Origin: Pseudomonas sp. S30 | GTDB lineage: Bacteria; Pseudomonadota; Gammaproteobacteria; Pseudomonadales; Pseudomonadaceae | Assembly (NCBI RefSeq): GCF_016518545.1 | Contig: NZ_JACVTO010000023.1 | Coordinates: forward strand, 1-64,000 | Direction of reading: 5' to 3' | Length of the DNA stretch: 64,000 nt | The notes under the pieces: generated by a model | Database searches by the model: none | What the model saw: the letters and a program-made list of their open reading frames with translations, nothing else | What the model was told of the DNA's origin: nothing | Shown here: positions 1-8,811 of the stretch, in pieces | How the letters are laid out: each line of letters opens with the position of its first letter | Numbering within the stretch: position 1 is the stretch's first letter | Position numbers and translations under genes: made by a program

Positions 1-32
1 AAAAACCGGCGTACTTATGCACGATATAATAC

Positions 33-163
33 GTGCGTGCTCTATTGGGGGGCAGTCATCGTTCGCAAACACGCGTGATCAATGACCTGTTCCGCAGGGT
101 CGCCAACTATGGCCGAGAAGTGATCGATCGTGTTCGAGGCGAGGAGGCCGAGCCTGCGCCATG
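33..163 (+). other. Short uncharacterised ORF of doubtful status
   Basis: An open frame runs from a stop at 27-29 to a stop at 161-163. It could start at the GTG at 33 and would give about 43 residues, including an RVINDLFRRVANYGREVIDR stretch that looks protein-like. I do not recognise it. It lies directly before the transposase remnant and may be part of a decayed mobile element or the end of a gene cut off by the window. Confidence 0.2.
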
Positions 164-277
164 ACAAGCCCGCCCGCAAACAACCGAGTCAAGGCAATAA
201 AACGGATGGCTTACGGCTACCAGAATAGAGAATTCTTTTTCACGAAGATCAAGAATCACTTTCCCGGCAATTCATGA
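161..277 (+). pseudogene. ISL3-type transposase, C-terminal remnant
   Basis: The frame ending at TGA 275-277 encodes NNRVKAIKRMAYGYQNREFF followed by FTKIKNHFPG. This pattern (asparagine pair, KAIKRMAYG, then aromatic residues before KI) is what I know from the last 30 or so residues of ISL3-family transposases. The catalytic core and terminal inverted repeats are not in the window. A short frame from ATG 161 exists, but I read this as a degenerate fragment and not a working gene. Whether the rest lies upstream of the window cannot be seen. Confidence 0.55.
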
Positions 278-498
278 AGAATCAAAAAAAGCCCCGGTCC
301 CCCGGGGCTGCTGTTGCCAGGCGTCTGCCTACGCCTGCCCGACGCGAACCGAGCGCAGGGCGGGCAACAGGTAAGCGAGCGGTTCGGGCACGCCCTGGGC
401 GGCACGAACCGAAGGGAATCATCGCACTGCTGCGCGAGCGCCTGCAGGACGATCACCCGGCGTACACCGGGCGAACGGGCTGCCAGGCCACCCAGTGC
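278..498. other. Intergenic stretch downstream of gudD
   Basis: Apart from the hairpin at 284-308, I see no convincing gene in this stretch. Short antisense frames are present, but none has a ribosome binding site or a recognisable product. It may be debris between the transposase remnant and the gudD transcript end. Confidence 0.4.
284..308 (-). terminator. Rho-independent terminator of the gudP-gudD transcript
   Basis: On the minus strand a 7-bp GC stem (GCCCCGG at 291-297 paired with CCGGGGC at 302-308, 4-nt loop) is followed by a run of seven T. It lies about 190 bases past the gudD stop and is the first terminator-like hairpin in that direction. Confidence 0.7.
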
Positions 499-1854
499 TC
501 AACGCACCAGGCAGGGCCGCTTGTTGTCGAAGCACCACCCCGGAACCAGGTACTGCATGGCCACGCTGTCATCGCGTGCCCCCAGGCCCAGGCCGAGATA
601 GCATGCATGCGCCTTGGCCAGCTGCTCTTCGTCCAGCTCCACCCCCAACCCCGGCCGGCTCGGCACCGCCACGTGCCCATCGACGATACGCAGCGGCTGG
701 CGCGTGAGCCGCTGGCCGTCCTGCCATATCCAGTGGGTATCGATGGCCGTGATGTCGCCCGGTGCGGCTGCCGCCACCTGGGTGAACATCGCCAGCGAAA
801 TGTCGAAGTGGTTGTTGGAGTGCGAGCCCCAGGTCAAACCCCAGTCGTGGCACATCTGCGCCACCCGGACCGAGCCCTGCAGGGTCCAGAAATGCGGGTC
901 GGCCAGCGGGATGTCCACGGCCTGCGACTGGATCGCGTGGCCCATCTGCCGCCAGTCGGTGGCTATCATGTTGGTGGCGGTGCGCAGGCCCGTGGCGCGG
1001 CGGAACTCGGCCATCACCTCGCGCCCCGAGTAGCCGTTCTCGGCGCCGCACGGGTCTTCGGCATAGGCCAGCACCGCCTGCTGGTCGCGGCACAGGGCAA
1101 TGGCCTGCTGCAAGGACCATGCGCCGTTGGGGTCCAGGGTGATGCGCGCCTGGGGGAAGCGTTCGGCCAGTGCGGTGACGGCCTCGATTTCCTCTTCGCC
1201 GCGCAGCACGCCGCCCTTGAGCTTGAAATCGCTGAAGCCATAGCGAGCCTGCGCCGCTTCCGCCAGGCGCACCACCGCTTCCGAGGTCAGGGCCGGTTCA
1301 TGGCGTACACGGAACCAGTCGTCGTCGCTGTCGGCTTCGTCGCGATAGGCCAGGTCGGTCCGGCGGCGGTCGCCAATGTAGAACAGGTAGCCGAGCATCT
1401 TCACCGCCTCGCGCTGCTGGCCCTCGCCCAGCAGTGCGGCCATCGGCACATTCAGGTGCTGGCCGAGCAGGTCGAGCAGCGCCGACTCGATGGCCGTCAC
1501 CGCGTGCACGGTGATGCGCAGGTCGAAGGTCTGCAGGCCACGGCCTGCCGAGTCACGGTTGGCGAAGGTCTGGCGCATGGCATTGAGCACACGCTGGTAA
1601 TGGCCGATCGGCTGGCCCAGCACCAGGCTGCGGGCGTCTTCCAGGGTCTGGCGGATCTTTTCGCCGCCTGGCACCTCGCCGAGTCCTGTGTTGCCGGCGC
1701 TGTCACGCACCACCACCACGTTGCGGGTGAAGTACGGGCCATGGGCGCCGCTGAGGTTGAGCAGCATGCTGTCGTGGCCGGCCACGGGAATCACGCGCAG
1801 CTCGGTGACCACCGGGGTGCTGGCATGAACGGAGGAAGGTACGGGCATATTCAT
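499..1854 (-). CDS. gudD: Glucarate dehydratase
   Basis: Enolase-superfamily enzyme that dehydrates D-glucarate to 5-keto-4-deoxyglucarate in aldarate catabolism. The 451-residue product follows the E. coli GudD pattern from end to end: PVVTELRVIPVAGHDSM near the N-terminus, then the DFKLKGGV and RITLDPNGAW segments carrying the catalytic lysine and the first metal ligand, AEDPCGAE, TNMIATDWRQ and GSHSNNHFD with the general-base histidine. I chose the ATG at 1854 because it gives the family length; an in-frame ATG further upstream would extend into the transporter gene. It lies 19 bases after the MFS gene and is probably co-transcribed with it and controlled by the GntR regulator at 3486. Confidence 0.95.
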   Translation of the reverse strand: MNMPVPSSVHASTPVVTELRVIPVAGHDSMLLNLSGAHGPYFTRNVVVVRDSAGNTGLGEVPGGEKIRQTLEDARSLVLGQPIGHYQRVLNAMRQTFANRDSAGRGLQTFDLRITVHAVTAIESALLDLLGQHLNVPMAALLGEGQQREAVKMLGYLFYIGDRRRTDLAYRDEADSDDDWFRVRHEPALTSEAVVRLAEAAQARYGFSDFKLKGGVLRGEEEIEAVTALAERFPQARITLDPNGAWSLQQAIALCRDQQAVLAYAEDPCGAENGYSGREVMAEFRRATGLRTATNMIATDWRQMGHAIQSQAVDIPLADPHFWTLQGSVRVAQMCHDWGLTWGSHSNNHFDISLAMFTQVAAAAPGDITAIDTHWIWQDGQRLTRQPLRIVDGHVAVPSRPGLGVELDEEQLAKAHACYLGLGLGARDDSVAMQYLVPGWCFDNKRPCLVR

Positions 1855-1873
1855 GGTCGTGGTCTCGCAGGGG

Positions 1874-3226
1874 TCAGTGAGTGTGGCGAAGGCCCGAGGC
1901 CGTCTGGAGCGCATCGAAGTCGGCACCCTTGGGGCGAGTGCGCACGAAGAAAATGGCGATGGCCGCCAGGACCGAGGTCACTGCCAGGCCGTAGAGGCCG
2001 CCTTGAATGGAGCCGGTCTGCTGCTCCAGCAGGCCGAAGGTGGTCGGCGCCACGAAGCCGCCGAGGTTGCCGATCGAGTTGATCAGGGCGATCACCGCCG
2101 CTGCGATGCGTGCATCCAGGTAGCCCTGGGGGATCGGCCAGAACAGCGACGACGCCGACTTGAAGCCGATGGCCGCGAAGCACACGGCGACGAAGGCGAA
2201 CACCGGCCCACCGGTGGTGGACATGAACATGCCGATGGCCGCCACGATCAAGGCGCCGGCGACCCAGGCCTGCTGGTACTTCCAGCGCGCCGAGCCGGCG
2301 GCGAAGGCGTACATGGCCAGGATCGAGATCAGCCAGGGGATGGAGTTGAAGAAGCCGACCTGCAGGTCGCTCAGATCGCCCATGCGCTTGATGATGCTCG
2401 GCAGCCAGAAGGTGGCGGCGTAGATGGTCAGCTGGATGCAGAAGTAGATCAGGCAGAACAGCAGGATCTGGCGGTCCTTGAGCAAGCTCCAGGCCGAGGT
2501 CCGCACCGTGCCCATGGCCTCGCGCGCCTGCTGTTCGCGGTCGATGGTGGCTACCAGCGCGGCTTGCTCGGCCGGGCTCAGCCATGCAGCGTCCTGGGGA
2601 TTGGAGTCGAGCCAGAAGAACACGAAGAAGCACAGCGCCACCGAGGCCATGCCCTCGATGAACAGCATCCATTGCCAGCCATGCAGCCCCAGGCCCTGGA
2701 TCTGCATCAGCGCACCGGCCAGGGGGCCGGAAATCAGCGAAGCCACGGCCGAGCCGCTGAGGAAGATGGCGATCGCCTTGCCGCGCTCTGCGGCCGGCAG
2801 CCAGCGCGTGAAGTAGTAGATCACGCCGGGAAAGAACCCGGCTTCGGCCACGCCGAGCAGAAAGCGCAACACATAGAACTGGGTTTCGTTCTGCACGAAG
2901 GCCATGGCCGTGGCCACCAGCCCCCAGGTGAACATGATGCGCGTCAGCCACAGGCGCGCCCCGACCTTCTGCAGCAGCATGTTGGACGGCACTTCGAACA
3001 GCGCGTAGCCGATGAAGAACAGGCCAGCGCCGAAACCGAAGGCGGCGGCGCTGATACCCAGGTCGCTCTCCAGGTGCGGACGCACGAAGCCGATGTTGAC
3101 GCGGTCGAGGTAGTTGACGATGAACATGATGACGAACAGCGGCAGGACGTGGCGTTTGACCTTGGCCACGGCACTGGCCAACGCGTCGCCGTCGTTTCGA
3201 GCGGACGGAGCGAGGGTGTCGTTCAC
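1874..3226 (-). CDS. gudP: MFS transporter, glucarate/galactarate permease-like (ACS family)
   Basis: A 450-residue major facilitator protein with about 12 membrane segments, probably a proton-coupled importer of glucarate or a related organic anion. Seen: VNYLDRVNIG in the first helix region, the loop after helix 2-3 and the motif RFLLGVAEAGFFPGVIYYF typical of anion:cation symporters. I chose the GTG at 3226, which has GGAG eight bases upstream, over an ATG at 3304, which would add a non-conserved 26-residue leader and reach the operator at 3307. Substrate is inferred from the adjacent gudD; the family also carries galactarate and hexuronates. Confidence 0.82.
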   Translation of the reverse strand: MNDTLAPSARNDGDALASAVAKVKRHVLPLFVIMFIVNYLDRVNIGFVRPHLESDLGISAAAFGFGAGLFFIGYALFEVPSNMLLQKVGARLWLTRIMFTWGLVATAMAFVQNETQFYVLRFLLGVAEAGFFPGVIYYFTRWLPAAERGKAIAIFLSGSAVASLISGPLAGALMQIQGLGLHGWQWMLFIEGMASVALCFFVFFWLDSNPQDAAWLSPAEQAALVATIDREQQAREAMGTVRTSAWSLLKDRQILLFCLIYFCIQLTIYAATFWLPSIIKRMGDLSDLQVGFFNSIPWLISILAMYAFAAGSARWKYQQAWVAGALIVAAIGMFMSTTGGPVFAFVAVCFAAIGFKSASSLFWPIPQGYLDARIAAAVIALINSIGNLGGFVAPTTFGLLEQQTGSIQGGLYGLAVTSVLAAIAIFFVRTRPKGADFDALQTASGLRHTH

Positions 3227-3306
3227 TTGCGGATCTCCCACTAATTGTTTTTGTGCGGGTCGGGGTTGTCTGACAGGGCAGTGACACGAGCATAGGGTCG
3301 ACACGG

Positions 3307-3317
3307 TTGTACGACAA
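3307..3317. promoter_or_regulatory. FadR/GntR-type operator, gudP side
   Basis: TTGTACGACAA fits the TTGT-N3-ACAA palindrome bound by FadR-subfamily GntR regulators. It lies about 80 bases before the gudP start, where a promoter would be. A near-identical palindrome lies at 3452. Confidence 0.65.
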
Positions 3318-3451
3318 GATCCAGAACATCACTCAAATGGCGAAATACAAGCGATAAATCTGCCTAAATTCACCGAAACCGCTATCACTGATCATGTGAT
3401 GAACAGCTTCTTCGGTAAATTATTCGGCAGAAAATATTTTTATCGATTAAC

Positions 3452-3462
3452 TTGTCGTACAA
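3452..3462. promoter_or_regulatory. FadR/GntR-type operator, gntR side
   Basis: TTGTCGTACAA, flanked by C and G to give a 13-base palindrome, is the same operator type as at 3307. It ends 23 bases before the regulator start codon, a good position for autoregulation. Confidence 0.65.
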
Positions 3463-3485
3463 GCAAAACCGACAGGAGACACTTC

Positions 3486-4187
3486 ATGACCTCCGGCCAT
3501 GCGCGCACCCGCGGTCACAGCCGCGCCCACGAACTGGTCTCGCACCTGACCCAGCAGATTCTGCTCGGCACCTTCGAGCCGGGCGACAAGCTGCCCTCGG
3601 AAAACACGCTGGTCCGTGAGCATGGGGTGAGCCGTACGGTAGTGCGCGAAGCCTTGTCCAAGCTTCAGGCCTCGGGCCTGGTGCAACCTCGGCACGGCAT
3701 CGGCACGTTCGTCATGGAGCGCCAGCCACAGGCCGGCCTGCGCATCGCCGCGCACAGCGCGGCGGATGTACGCGACCTGCTGGAGTTGCGCATGGGCCTG
3801 GAGGGCCAGGCCGCCGCCCTGGCGGCGCTGCGCCGTGATGCCGGGCACTTGGCACGCATGCGCCAGGCACTGGACGACTATCAGGACCGGGCCGCGGCCG
3901 GCGACAGCTGCATCGAAGCCGACCGGCGCTTTCACCTGCTGATCGCCGAGGCCACCGGCAACGTCTATTTCAGCGAGATGCTGCTACAGCTGGGCAACGG
4001 CCTGATCCCGCGCAACCGCATGACCCAGGCCGAGCGCGGCGGTGCGAAGCTGGCGCGCCAGGCCTACCTGGCCAACCTGGAGCATGAAGCGATCCTCAAC
4101 GCCATTGCACGCCAGGATGCCGATGCGGCACGTGCGGCGCTCTGCCTGCACCTGTCCAACAGCCGCGACCGTTTGCTGCCGGACTGA
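3486..4187 (+). CDS. FadR-subfamily GntR transcriptional regulator of the gud genes
   Basis: A 233-residue regulator with an N-terminal winged helix (about residues 10-80, including PGDKLPSENTLVREHGVSRTVVREAL and the wing HGIGTFV) and an all-helical FCD ligand-binding domain (about 95-225). FCD-type metal ligands are plausible at the D/H-rich positions (EADRRFHLLIAEATGN and the late LEHEAIL). The ATG at 3486 is preceded by AGGAGA; the frame is open further upstream but runs over the operator. It is divergent from gudP-gudD, and two matching palindromes lie between, so it most likely represses both directions until an aldarate or its breakdown product binds. Confidence 0.88.
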   Translation: MTSGHARTRGHSRAHELVSHLTQQILLGTFEPGDKLPSENTLVREHGVSRTVVREALSKLQASGLVQPRHGIGTFVMERQPQAGLRIAAHSAADVRDLLELRMGLEGQAAALAALRRDAGHLARMRQALDDYQDRAAAGDSCIEADRRFHLLIAEATGNVYFSEMLLQLGNGLIPRNRMTQAERGGAKLARQAYLANLEHEAILNAIARQDADAARAALCLHLSNSRDRLLPD

Positions 4188-4194
4188 CCTGCGT

Positions 4195-4956
4195 TCAGCG
4201 CAGCGCCCGATCCACCAGCACTTGTAGGCGGCCCTGGGAACACCGCTCGACCCGTGCCTGAACCCCGTACACCTGGGCCAGTCGCTCGGGTTGGAGCACC
4301 TCGCGCGGCGTACCGCAGGCCACCACCCGGCCCTTTTCCAGCATCACCAGGCAATCGGCATGGCTGGCCGCCAGGTTGATGTCGTGCAGCACCGCCACCG
4401 CCAGCAGGCGATGCCGTGCCACGCGCTCGCGCACGGCATCCATCACCCGCAGCTGGTAATGCAGGTCCAGGGCGCTGGTGGGCTCGTCGAGCAGCAGTAC
4501 CTGCGGATTACGGGCCAACAGCTGGGCCAGGGCGACCAACTGGCGCTGACCGCCCGAGAGACTGTCCAGCCCCTGCTCGGCCAGGTGCTCGATGCCGAGT
4601 TGGCGCAGGGCCTCGAACGCGGAGCCCAGCATGTCATCGGCGGCGCCCACGCGCAGAGCCGCGACGATGCTCTCCAGCACCCCGAGCGCCAGACCCGGCG
4701 GCAGCTGCTGCGGCATGTAGGCCAGGCGGCGGGCGCGCTCGGCGAAGTTCAGGCGCGTGACGTCCTGCCCGTCGAGGTGCACGGCGCCGCTCATTCGCTC
4801 GAGCCCGGCCAGGGCACGCAACAGGGTGGACTTGCCGGCACCGTTGGGCCCTACCAGCGCCACCAGGCTGCCGGCCGGCAGTTCCGGCAGGCTCAGGCCC
4901 TCGATGATCGAGCGTCGCCCGTAGGCCACCGACACGCCGTCGATACGCAGGCTCAC
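4195..4956 (-). CDS. Iron/siderophore-type ABC transporter ATP-binding protein
   Basis: A 253-residue ATPase with Walker A GPNGAGKST (about residue 36), signature LSGGQRQ, Walker B VLLLDEPTSALD and the switch histidine in VLHDINLA. This is the FecE/FepC/HmuV class that drives periplasmic-binding-protein uptake of iron chelates, heme or cobalamin. The start is a GTG at 4956, preceded by GGGAG and overlapping the permease stop by four bases, which implies translational coupling. The substrate cannot be told from the ATPase. Confidence 0.9.
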   Translation of the reverse strand: MSLRIDGVSVAYGRRSIIEGLSLPELPAGSLVALVGPNGAGKSTLLRALAGLERMSGAVHLDGQDVTRLNFAERARRLAYMPQQLPPGLALGVLESIVAALRVGAADDMLGSAFEALRQLGIEHLAEQGLDSLSGGQRQLVALAQLLARNPQVLLLDEPTSALDLHYQLRVMDAVRERVARHRLLAVAVLHDINLAASHADCLVMLEKGRVVACGTPREVLQPERLAQVYGVQARVERCSQGRLQVLVDRALR

Positions 4957-6014
4957 AGCCGTCTCCCGCGCTTGAACACCAGCACCACGAACACCGGCAC
5001 GCCCACCAGGGCGGTGACGATGCCCACCGGCACGATCACCCCGGGCAGGATCAGCTTGCTGGCGATCGACGACAGCGACAGCAGCAAGGCCCCGACCAAC
5101 GCACTGGCCGGCAGCAGGAAGCGCTGATCCTCGCCCACCAGCAGGCGAGCGATGTGCGGACCGACCAGGCCAATGAACCCGATGGTGCCGACGAACGCCA
5201 CTGCCGTGGCCGACAGCAGGCTGATGCGCAACAGGGAGGCCACGCGCAGACGTCGGGTATCCACGCCGAAGCTGCGCGCGCGGTCCTCGCCCATGCGCAG
5301 CAGGGTCATGGCCGGCGCGCTGCGCAACGAAAAAGGCAGTACCAGCGCCAGCACCCCGGCGAGGATCCCGAGCTTCTGCCAGTTGGCCCTGGCCAGGCTG
5401 CCGAGGGTCCAGAACACCAGTTGCTGCAGCACGTCCTCGGTGGCCAGCAGTTGCAGCAACGACACCAGGGCGTTGCAGCTGAATACCAGGGCGATGCCGA
5501 ACAGCACCAGGCTCTCGACCCCGGCGCCCCGTAGCCGCGACATGCCCTGCAGCAACAGCACCGACAGGCAGGCGAAGACGAAGGCCATCACCGTGACCTG
5601 TGCGCTGGGCGAGACCCAGGCGAACGTCAGCGGGTAGGCGATGGCCAGCGAGGCGCCGAGCGCAGCGGCCGACGACACGCCCAGGGTGAAGGGGCTCGCC
5701 AGCGGGTTGTCGAGGATCGCCTGCATTTCGGCGCCCGCCAGTGCCAGCGCCGCGCCCACCAGCACTGCCATGAGGGCATAGGGCAGGCGCACGTTCCAGA
5801 TGATCACCCGCTGCGTGGCGCTGAGTGTGTCGGGTTCGAGCACCCCGTGCAGCAACTGCCCCAGTCCCATGCCCGAGGCGCCGCTGGCCAAATCGCCGAG
5901 TACCGCCAGCAGCAACAGTGCGGCCAGCGCGCCGACCAGGCCAGCGCGTCGCCACAGCAGGCGGCGATAGGCGTGCGCCGCCTGCTCGACCCCGGGCAAG
6001 GCCTGCGCGGTCAC
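4953..6014 (-). CDS. Iron/siderophore-type ABC transporter permease (FecCD family)
   Basis: A 353-residue inner-membrane protein with the long hydrophobic pattern of the FecCD/BtuC family (about 10 segments). The conserved RLPYALMAVLVGAALALAG near the N-terminus and GFIGLVGPHIARLL near residue 280 are family signatures, the latter in the ATPase-coupling region. It probably works as a homodimer because no second permease gene is present. It overlaps the binding-protein gene by four bases upstream and the ATPase gene by four bases downstream. Confidence 0.92.
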   Translation of the reverse strand: MTAQALPGVEQAAHAYRRLLWRRAGLVGALAALLLLAVLGDLASGASGMGLGQLLHGVLEPDTLSATQRVIIWNVRLPYALMAVLVGAALALAGAEMQAILDNPLASPFTLGVSSAAALGASLAIAYPLTFAWVSPSAQVTVMAFVFACLSVLLLQGMSRLRGAGVESLVLFGIALVFSCNALVSLLQLLATEDVLQQLVFWTLGSLARANWQKLGILAGVLALVLPFSLRSAPAMTLLRMGEDRARSFGVDTRRLRVASLLRISLLSATAVAFVGTIGFIGLVGPHIARLLVGEDQRFLLPASALVGALLLSLSSIASKLILPGVIVPVGIVTALVGVPVFVVLVFKRGRRL

Positions 6015-7126
6015 TTCGCGTCGATCCAGTAGTGGCCATCCAGGCCGACTTCGAGCATCTGGTTGATCTGCCCGAGGGTCGCCTGCGGATCGAGGTCCTT
6101 GAACTGTTCGGGATGAATCCAGCGCGCCATGGCCTCGATGGCCAGGATGTTGAACGGCGAGTTGTAGAAGTCATGCCACAGGCCATGGGCCTGGCCATCG
6201 CGAATCGGTCGCAGGGGCGCGAACTCGGGCCGTGCGGTGATCTTCGCCAGGCTCTGGCGGGCGGTATCGGCGCTCACGCCGGCGCCGAGCAGCACGCCCG
6301 GGGCACGGTTGCCGGTAGCGATGTAGACATCCGGATCTGCCTTGAGCACGTACTCCACGCTCACGTCGCCCAGCGCGCCGGGCACCACGTCGGCGGCGAT
6401 ATTGTGCCCTCCCACGGCCTGGACCACGCTGCCCAGGCCGCTCTTGCCGGTGGTGTGCCCCGGCGCCTGCCAGACACCGGCCAGCAGCTCGAGGAACACC
6501 TTCGGCCGCGGCCGATCGCCCAGTGCCGCTACCTGGTCGGTGACGCGCTCGAGGTGCTGGTCGTAGAAGCTCAGGTACTGCTGCGCCTGCTGTTCGCGCC
6601 CGAGCAAAGTGCCCAGCGCCTGGAGGCTGACCCGGGTGTTCTCGATCGGGTGGACCCGGAAATCGATGAACAGCACCGGGATGCCGGCCTGTTCCAGCAG
6701 GTCGGCCACCGGGCTGTGCTGGGTCGGGCCTTCGCCGGCGATGCTGAAGATCGCCAGGTCCGGCTTGAGCGCGAGGATCTGCTCGGCGCTCACGCTCTGC
6801 TCCGAGGCCTGGCCGATCAGCGGCAGCTTGGCCACCTGTGGATAACGCTTGGCATACACCTGGAAGGTGTGAGGGTCGAGCAGGCGCATATCGTTCTGCC
6901 AGCCGACCACCCGTTGGAACGGGTTGTCACGGTCCAGCAGCGCCAGGGCGAAGAACAGCCGCCCCTCGCCCAGCACGATTCGCTGCGGCGCATGGTCCAT
7001 CTCCACCTTGCGCCCCAGCACATCGGTGACTTGAACGGCGCTGGCGGTCTGGGCCAGGCCGAGGCTGGCCATGAAGACAACGACGTACGGCAGCGCGCGC
7101 CGAGCGTAGCGGAGGAAGGCGGACAT
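6011..7126 (-). CDS. Iron/siderophore-type ABC transporter periplasmic binding protein
   Basis: A 371-residue precursor with a signal peptide (MSAFLRYARRALPYVVVFMA, cleavage probably after ASA near residue 30) and a class III binding-protein fold: VTDVLGRKVEMDHAPQRIV at the start, then KPDLAIF and ADPDVYIATG. The ATG at 7126 has AGGAG upstream and gives a proper signal peptide; starting at 7171 would spoil it. No lipobox is seen. No TonB-dependent receptor lies beside the operon, so the ligand (ferric siderophore, heme or cobalamin) stays open. Confidence 0.88.
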   Translation of the reverse strand: MSAFLRYARRALPYVVVFMASLGLAQTASAVQVTDVLGRKVEMDHAPQRIVLGEGRLFFALALLDRDNPFQRVVGWQNDMRLLDPHTFQVYAKRYPQVAKLPLIGQASEQSVSAEQILALKPDLAIFSIAGEGPTQHSPVADLLEQAGIPVLFIDFRVHPIENTRVSLQALGTLLGREQQAQQYLSFYDQHLERVTDQVAALGDRPRPKVFLELLAGVWQAPGHTTGKSGLGSVVQAVGGHNIAADVVPGALGDVSVEYVLKADPDVYIATGNRAPGVLLGAGVSADTARQSLAKITARPEFAPLRPIRDGQAHGLWHDFYNSPFNILAIEAMARWIHPEQFKDLDPQATLGQINQMLEVGLDGHYWIDAK

Positions 7127-7155
7127 GAGGGCTCCTGCGACTGCGGATGGCTGAT

Positions 7156-7172
7156 GGAGAATCGGTCTCATT
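7156..7172 (-). promoter_or_regulatory. Possible Fur box upstream of the iron transport operon
   Basis: On the minus strand AATGAGACCGATTCTCC resembles the AATGAGAA/ATTCTC form of Pseudomonas Fur sites, with imperfect symmetry. It lies about 30 bases before the binding-protein gene. The match is partial and rests on inspection only. Confidence 0.35.
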
Positions 7173-7269
7173 CAGCCGCGCATTCTAGTCGGCGCCCTGC
7201 CCTGGCCTGTGTTCGAGAATGTAGCGCGATGTCATGGGATGTAACGACACCCCCTTTCGCCCGCCGGTT

Positions 7270-7860
7270 TCAGTCGAGCAGGGCCTTGAGCGCCGCGCAG
7301 TCGCGGGCATGCCAGTCGGCAAGGCCGGGCCAGGGGTTTTCCGGCAGGTTGACCAGCACGGTACGGGCGCCGGCGGCGCGGCCGCAGTCCAGGTCGTGGC
7401 GGTGATCGCCGACCATCACCAGCGCCTCTGGCGCCACGTTCCAGGCCCGGGCGATGTGCAGCAGCCCCGCCGGCTGCGGTTTTGGCGCGGCCTCGTCGCG
7501 ACCGAGCACCTGCTCGGCGGCGAAGCAATCGGCCAGGCCGATGGCCTGCAAGGTGAGGTGCGCCAGTTCGCGGGCATTGCGCGTGAGAATGCCCAGCCGG
7601 CAGCCCCGCGCGGCCAGCTCGCGGACCAGTTCCACGGCGCCGTGCGCCGCAGTGGATGCCAGGGCCAGCTCGCGCTCGTGGTCGAGCAGCCAGGCGTGCT
7701 TGGCCGCCGCCTCGGCTTCAGGCAGCGCGGCCAAGTGGCCGAGAATGTCGTCTTCCGGAGGAATCTCCAGGTGCCGTCGAATGGCGGCGAAGTCGTGCAC
7801 CGCCACGGTGAGGGTGCCGTCCATGTCGAACACCCAGTGACGCGCCTCGCGCAGGCTCAT
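7270..7860 (-). CDS. HAD-superfamily hydrolase (phosphoglycolate phosphatase-like)
   Basis: A 196-residue HAD phosphatase. Motif I is FDMDGTLT (about residue 11, two catalytic aspartates), motif II is the threonine in LGILTRN, motif III is the lysine in APKPQP, and motif IV is VMVGDHRHDLDCG. The small helical cap of about 60 residues after motif I suggests small phosphorylated metabolites as substrates, but none can be named. The start at 7860 overlaps the tesB stop in an ATGA, so the two are translationally coupled. Confidence 0.85.
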   Translation of the reverse strand: MSLREARHWVFDMDGTLTVAVHDFAAIRRHLEIPPEDDILGHLAALPEAEAAAKHAWLLDHERELALASTAAHGAVELVRELAARGCRLGILTRNARELAHLTLQAIGLADCFAAEQVLGRDEAAPKPQPAGLLHIARAWNVAPEALVMVGDHRHDLDCGRAAGARTVLVNLPENPWPGLADWHARDCAALKALLD

Positions 7861-8726
7861 GCCCAGTCCTTGCGGTGGCGGATCAGCCCTTCCTGGGTGC
7901 TGGACGCCACCAGTTGCCCGGCCCGGTTGTAGATGCTGCCACGGGTGAAGCCGCGGGCATTGCCCGCCCAGGGGCTGTCGGTGGCGTACAGCAGCCACTC
8001 GTCGGCGCGCAGGTCGCGGTGGAACCACAAGGCGTGGTCCAGGCTGGCGATCTGCATGTCCTTCTGCCACACCGAGCGCCCGTGGGGCTGCAACGCCGTG
8101 GTCAGCAGGCCGAAGTCGGAAGCGTAGGCCAGCAGGTACTTGTGCAGCGCCGGTACGTCCGGCAGGTTGCCGTCAGCGCGGAACCAGGCGTACTTGACCG
8201 GATCGCCCGGCTGGGGGTCGAACGGATCGCGCTCGGTCACCGGGCGGATCTCGATGGGCTTGGCGCACAGCACCTTGTCGCGAATGCGCTCGGGTAGCTT
8301 GTCGGCCATGGCCCGCGCCAGTTCCACCTCCGTGGGCAGATCCTCCGGGCCCGGCACGTCGGGCATGGCGCTCTGATGCTCGAAACCGCCTTCGTCGTAC
8401 TGGAACGAGGCGCTGCAGGTGAAGATCGGCTGGCCCTTCTGGATCGCCGTGACCCGCCGCGTGCTGAAGCTGCCGCCATCGCGCACCCGGTCGACCGAGT
8501 ACACCACCGGCATGCTGGCATCGCCCGGACGCAGGAAATAGCCATGCAGGGAGTGCACATGGCGGGCATCCTCGACGGTCTGGCTGGCTGCCGACAGCGA
8601 CTGGCCCAGCACCTGCCCGCCGTACAGCTGACGGAAGCCCAGGTCCTGGCTGCGGCCACGGAACAGGTTCTCTTCGATGGGTTCGAGGCTGAGCAGGTCG
8701 ACCAGGTCGTCCAGTACGTGGCTCAT
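7857..8726 (-). CDS. tesB: Acyl-CoA thioesterase II
   Basis: A 289-residue double-hotdog thioesterase that hydrolyses medium- and long-chain acyl-CoA. Recognised by FRGRSQDLGFRQLYGGQVLGQ near the N-terminus, the HSLHGYFLRPGD strand and the second hotdog with ASLDHALWFHRD. The aspartate of the SLDHALWFH segment is the usual catalytic residue. Length equals E. coli TesB (286) within a few residues. It is the first gene of a two-gene unit with the HAD phosphatase. Confidence 0.93.
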   Translation of the reverse strand: MSHVLDDLVDLLSLEPIEENLFRGRSQDLGFRQLYGGQVLGQSLSAASQTVEDARHVHSLHGYFLRPGDASMPVVYSVDRVRDGGSFSTRRVTAIQKGQPIFTCSASFQYDEGGFEHQSAMPDVPGPEDLPTEVELARAMADKLPERIRDKVLCAKPIEIRPVTERDPFDPQPGDPVKYAWFRADGNLPDVPALHKYLLAYASDFGLLTTALQPHGRSVWQKDMQIASLDHALWFHRDLRADEWLLYATDSPWAGNARGFTRGSIYNRAGQLVASSTQEGLIRHRKDWA

Positions 8727-8811
8727 CGGTGGTGTCTCCTAGGGCATTACGGCAATCAGGGATGGCGCGGATGATACAGAATTTGTCAGCGCCGCCGCGC
8801 CCGAGTGCCGT

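Noticed and set aside
1853..3244. Long plus-strand ORF antisense to gudP
   Set aside because: High GC opens antisense frames; there is no ribosome binding site or family match, and the opposite strand is a clear MFS gene.
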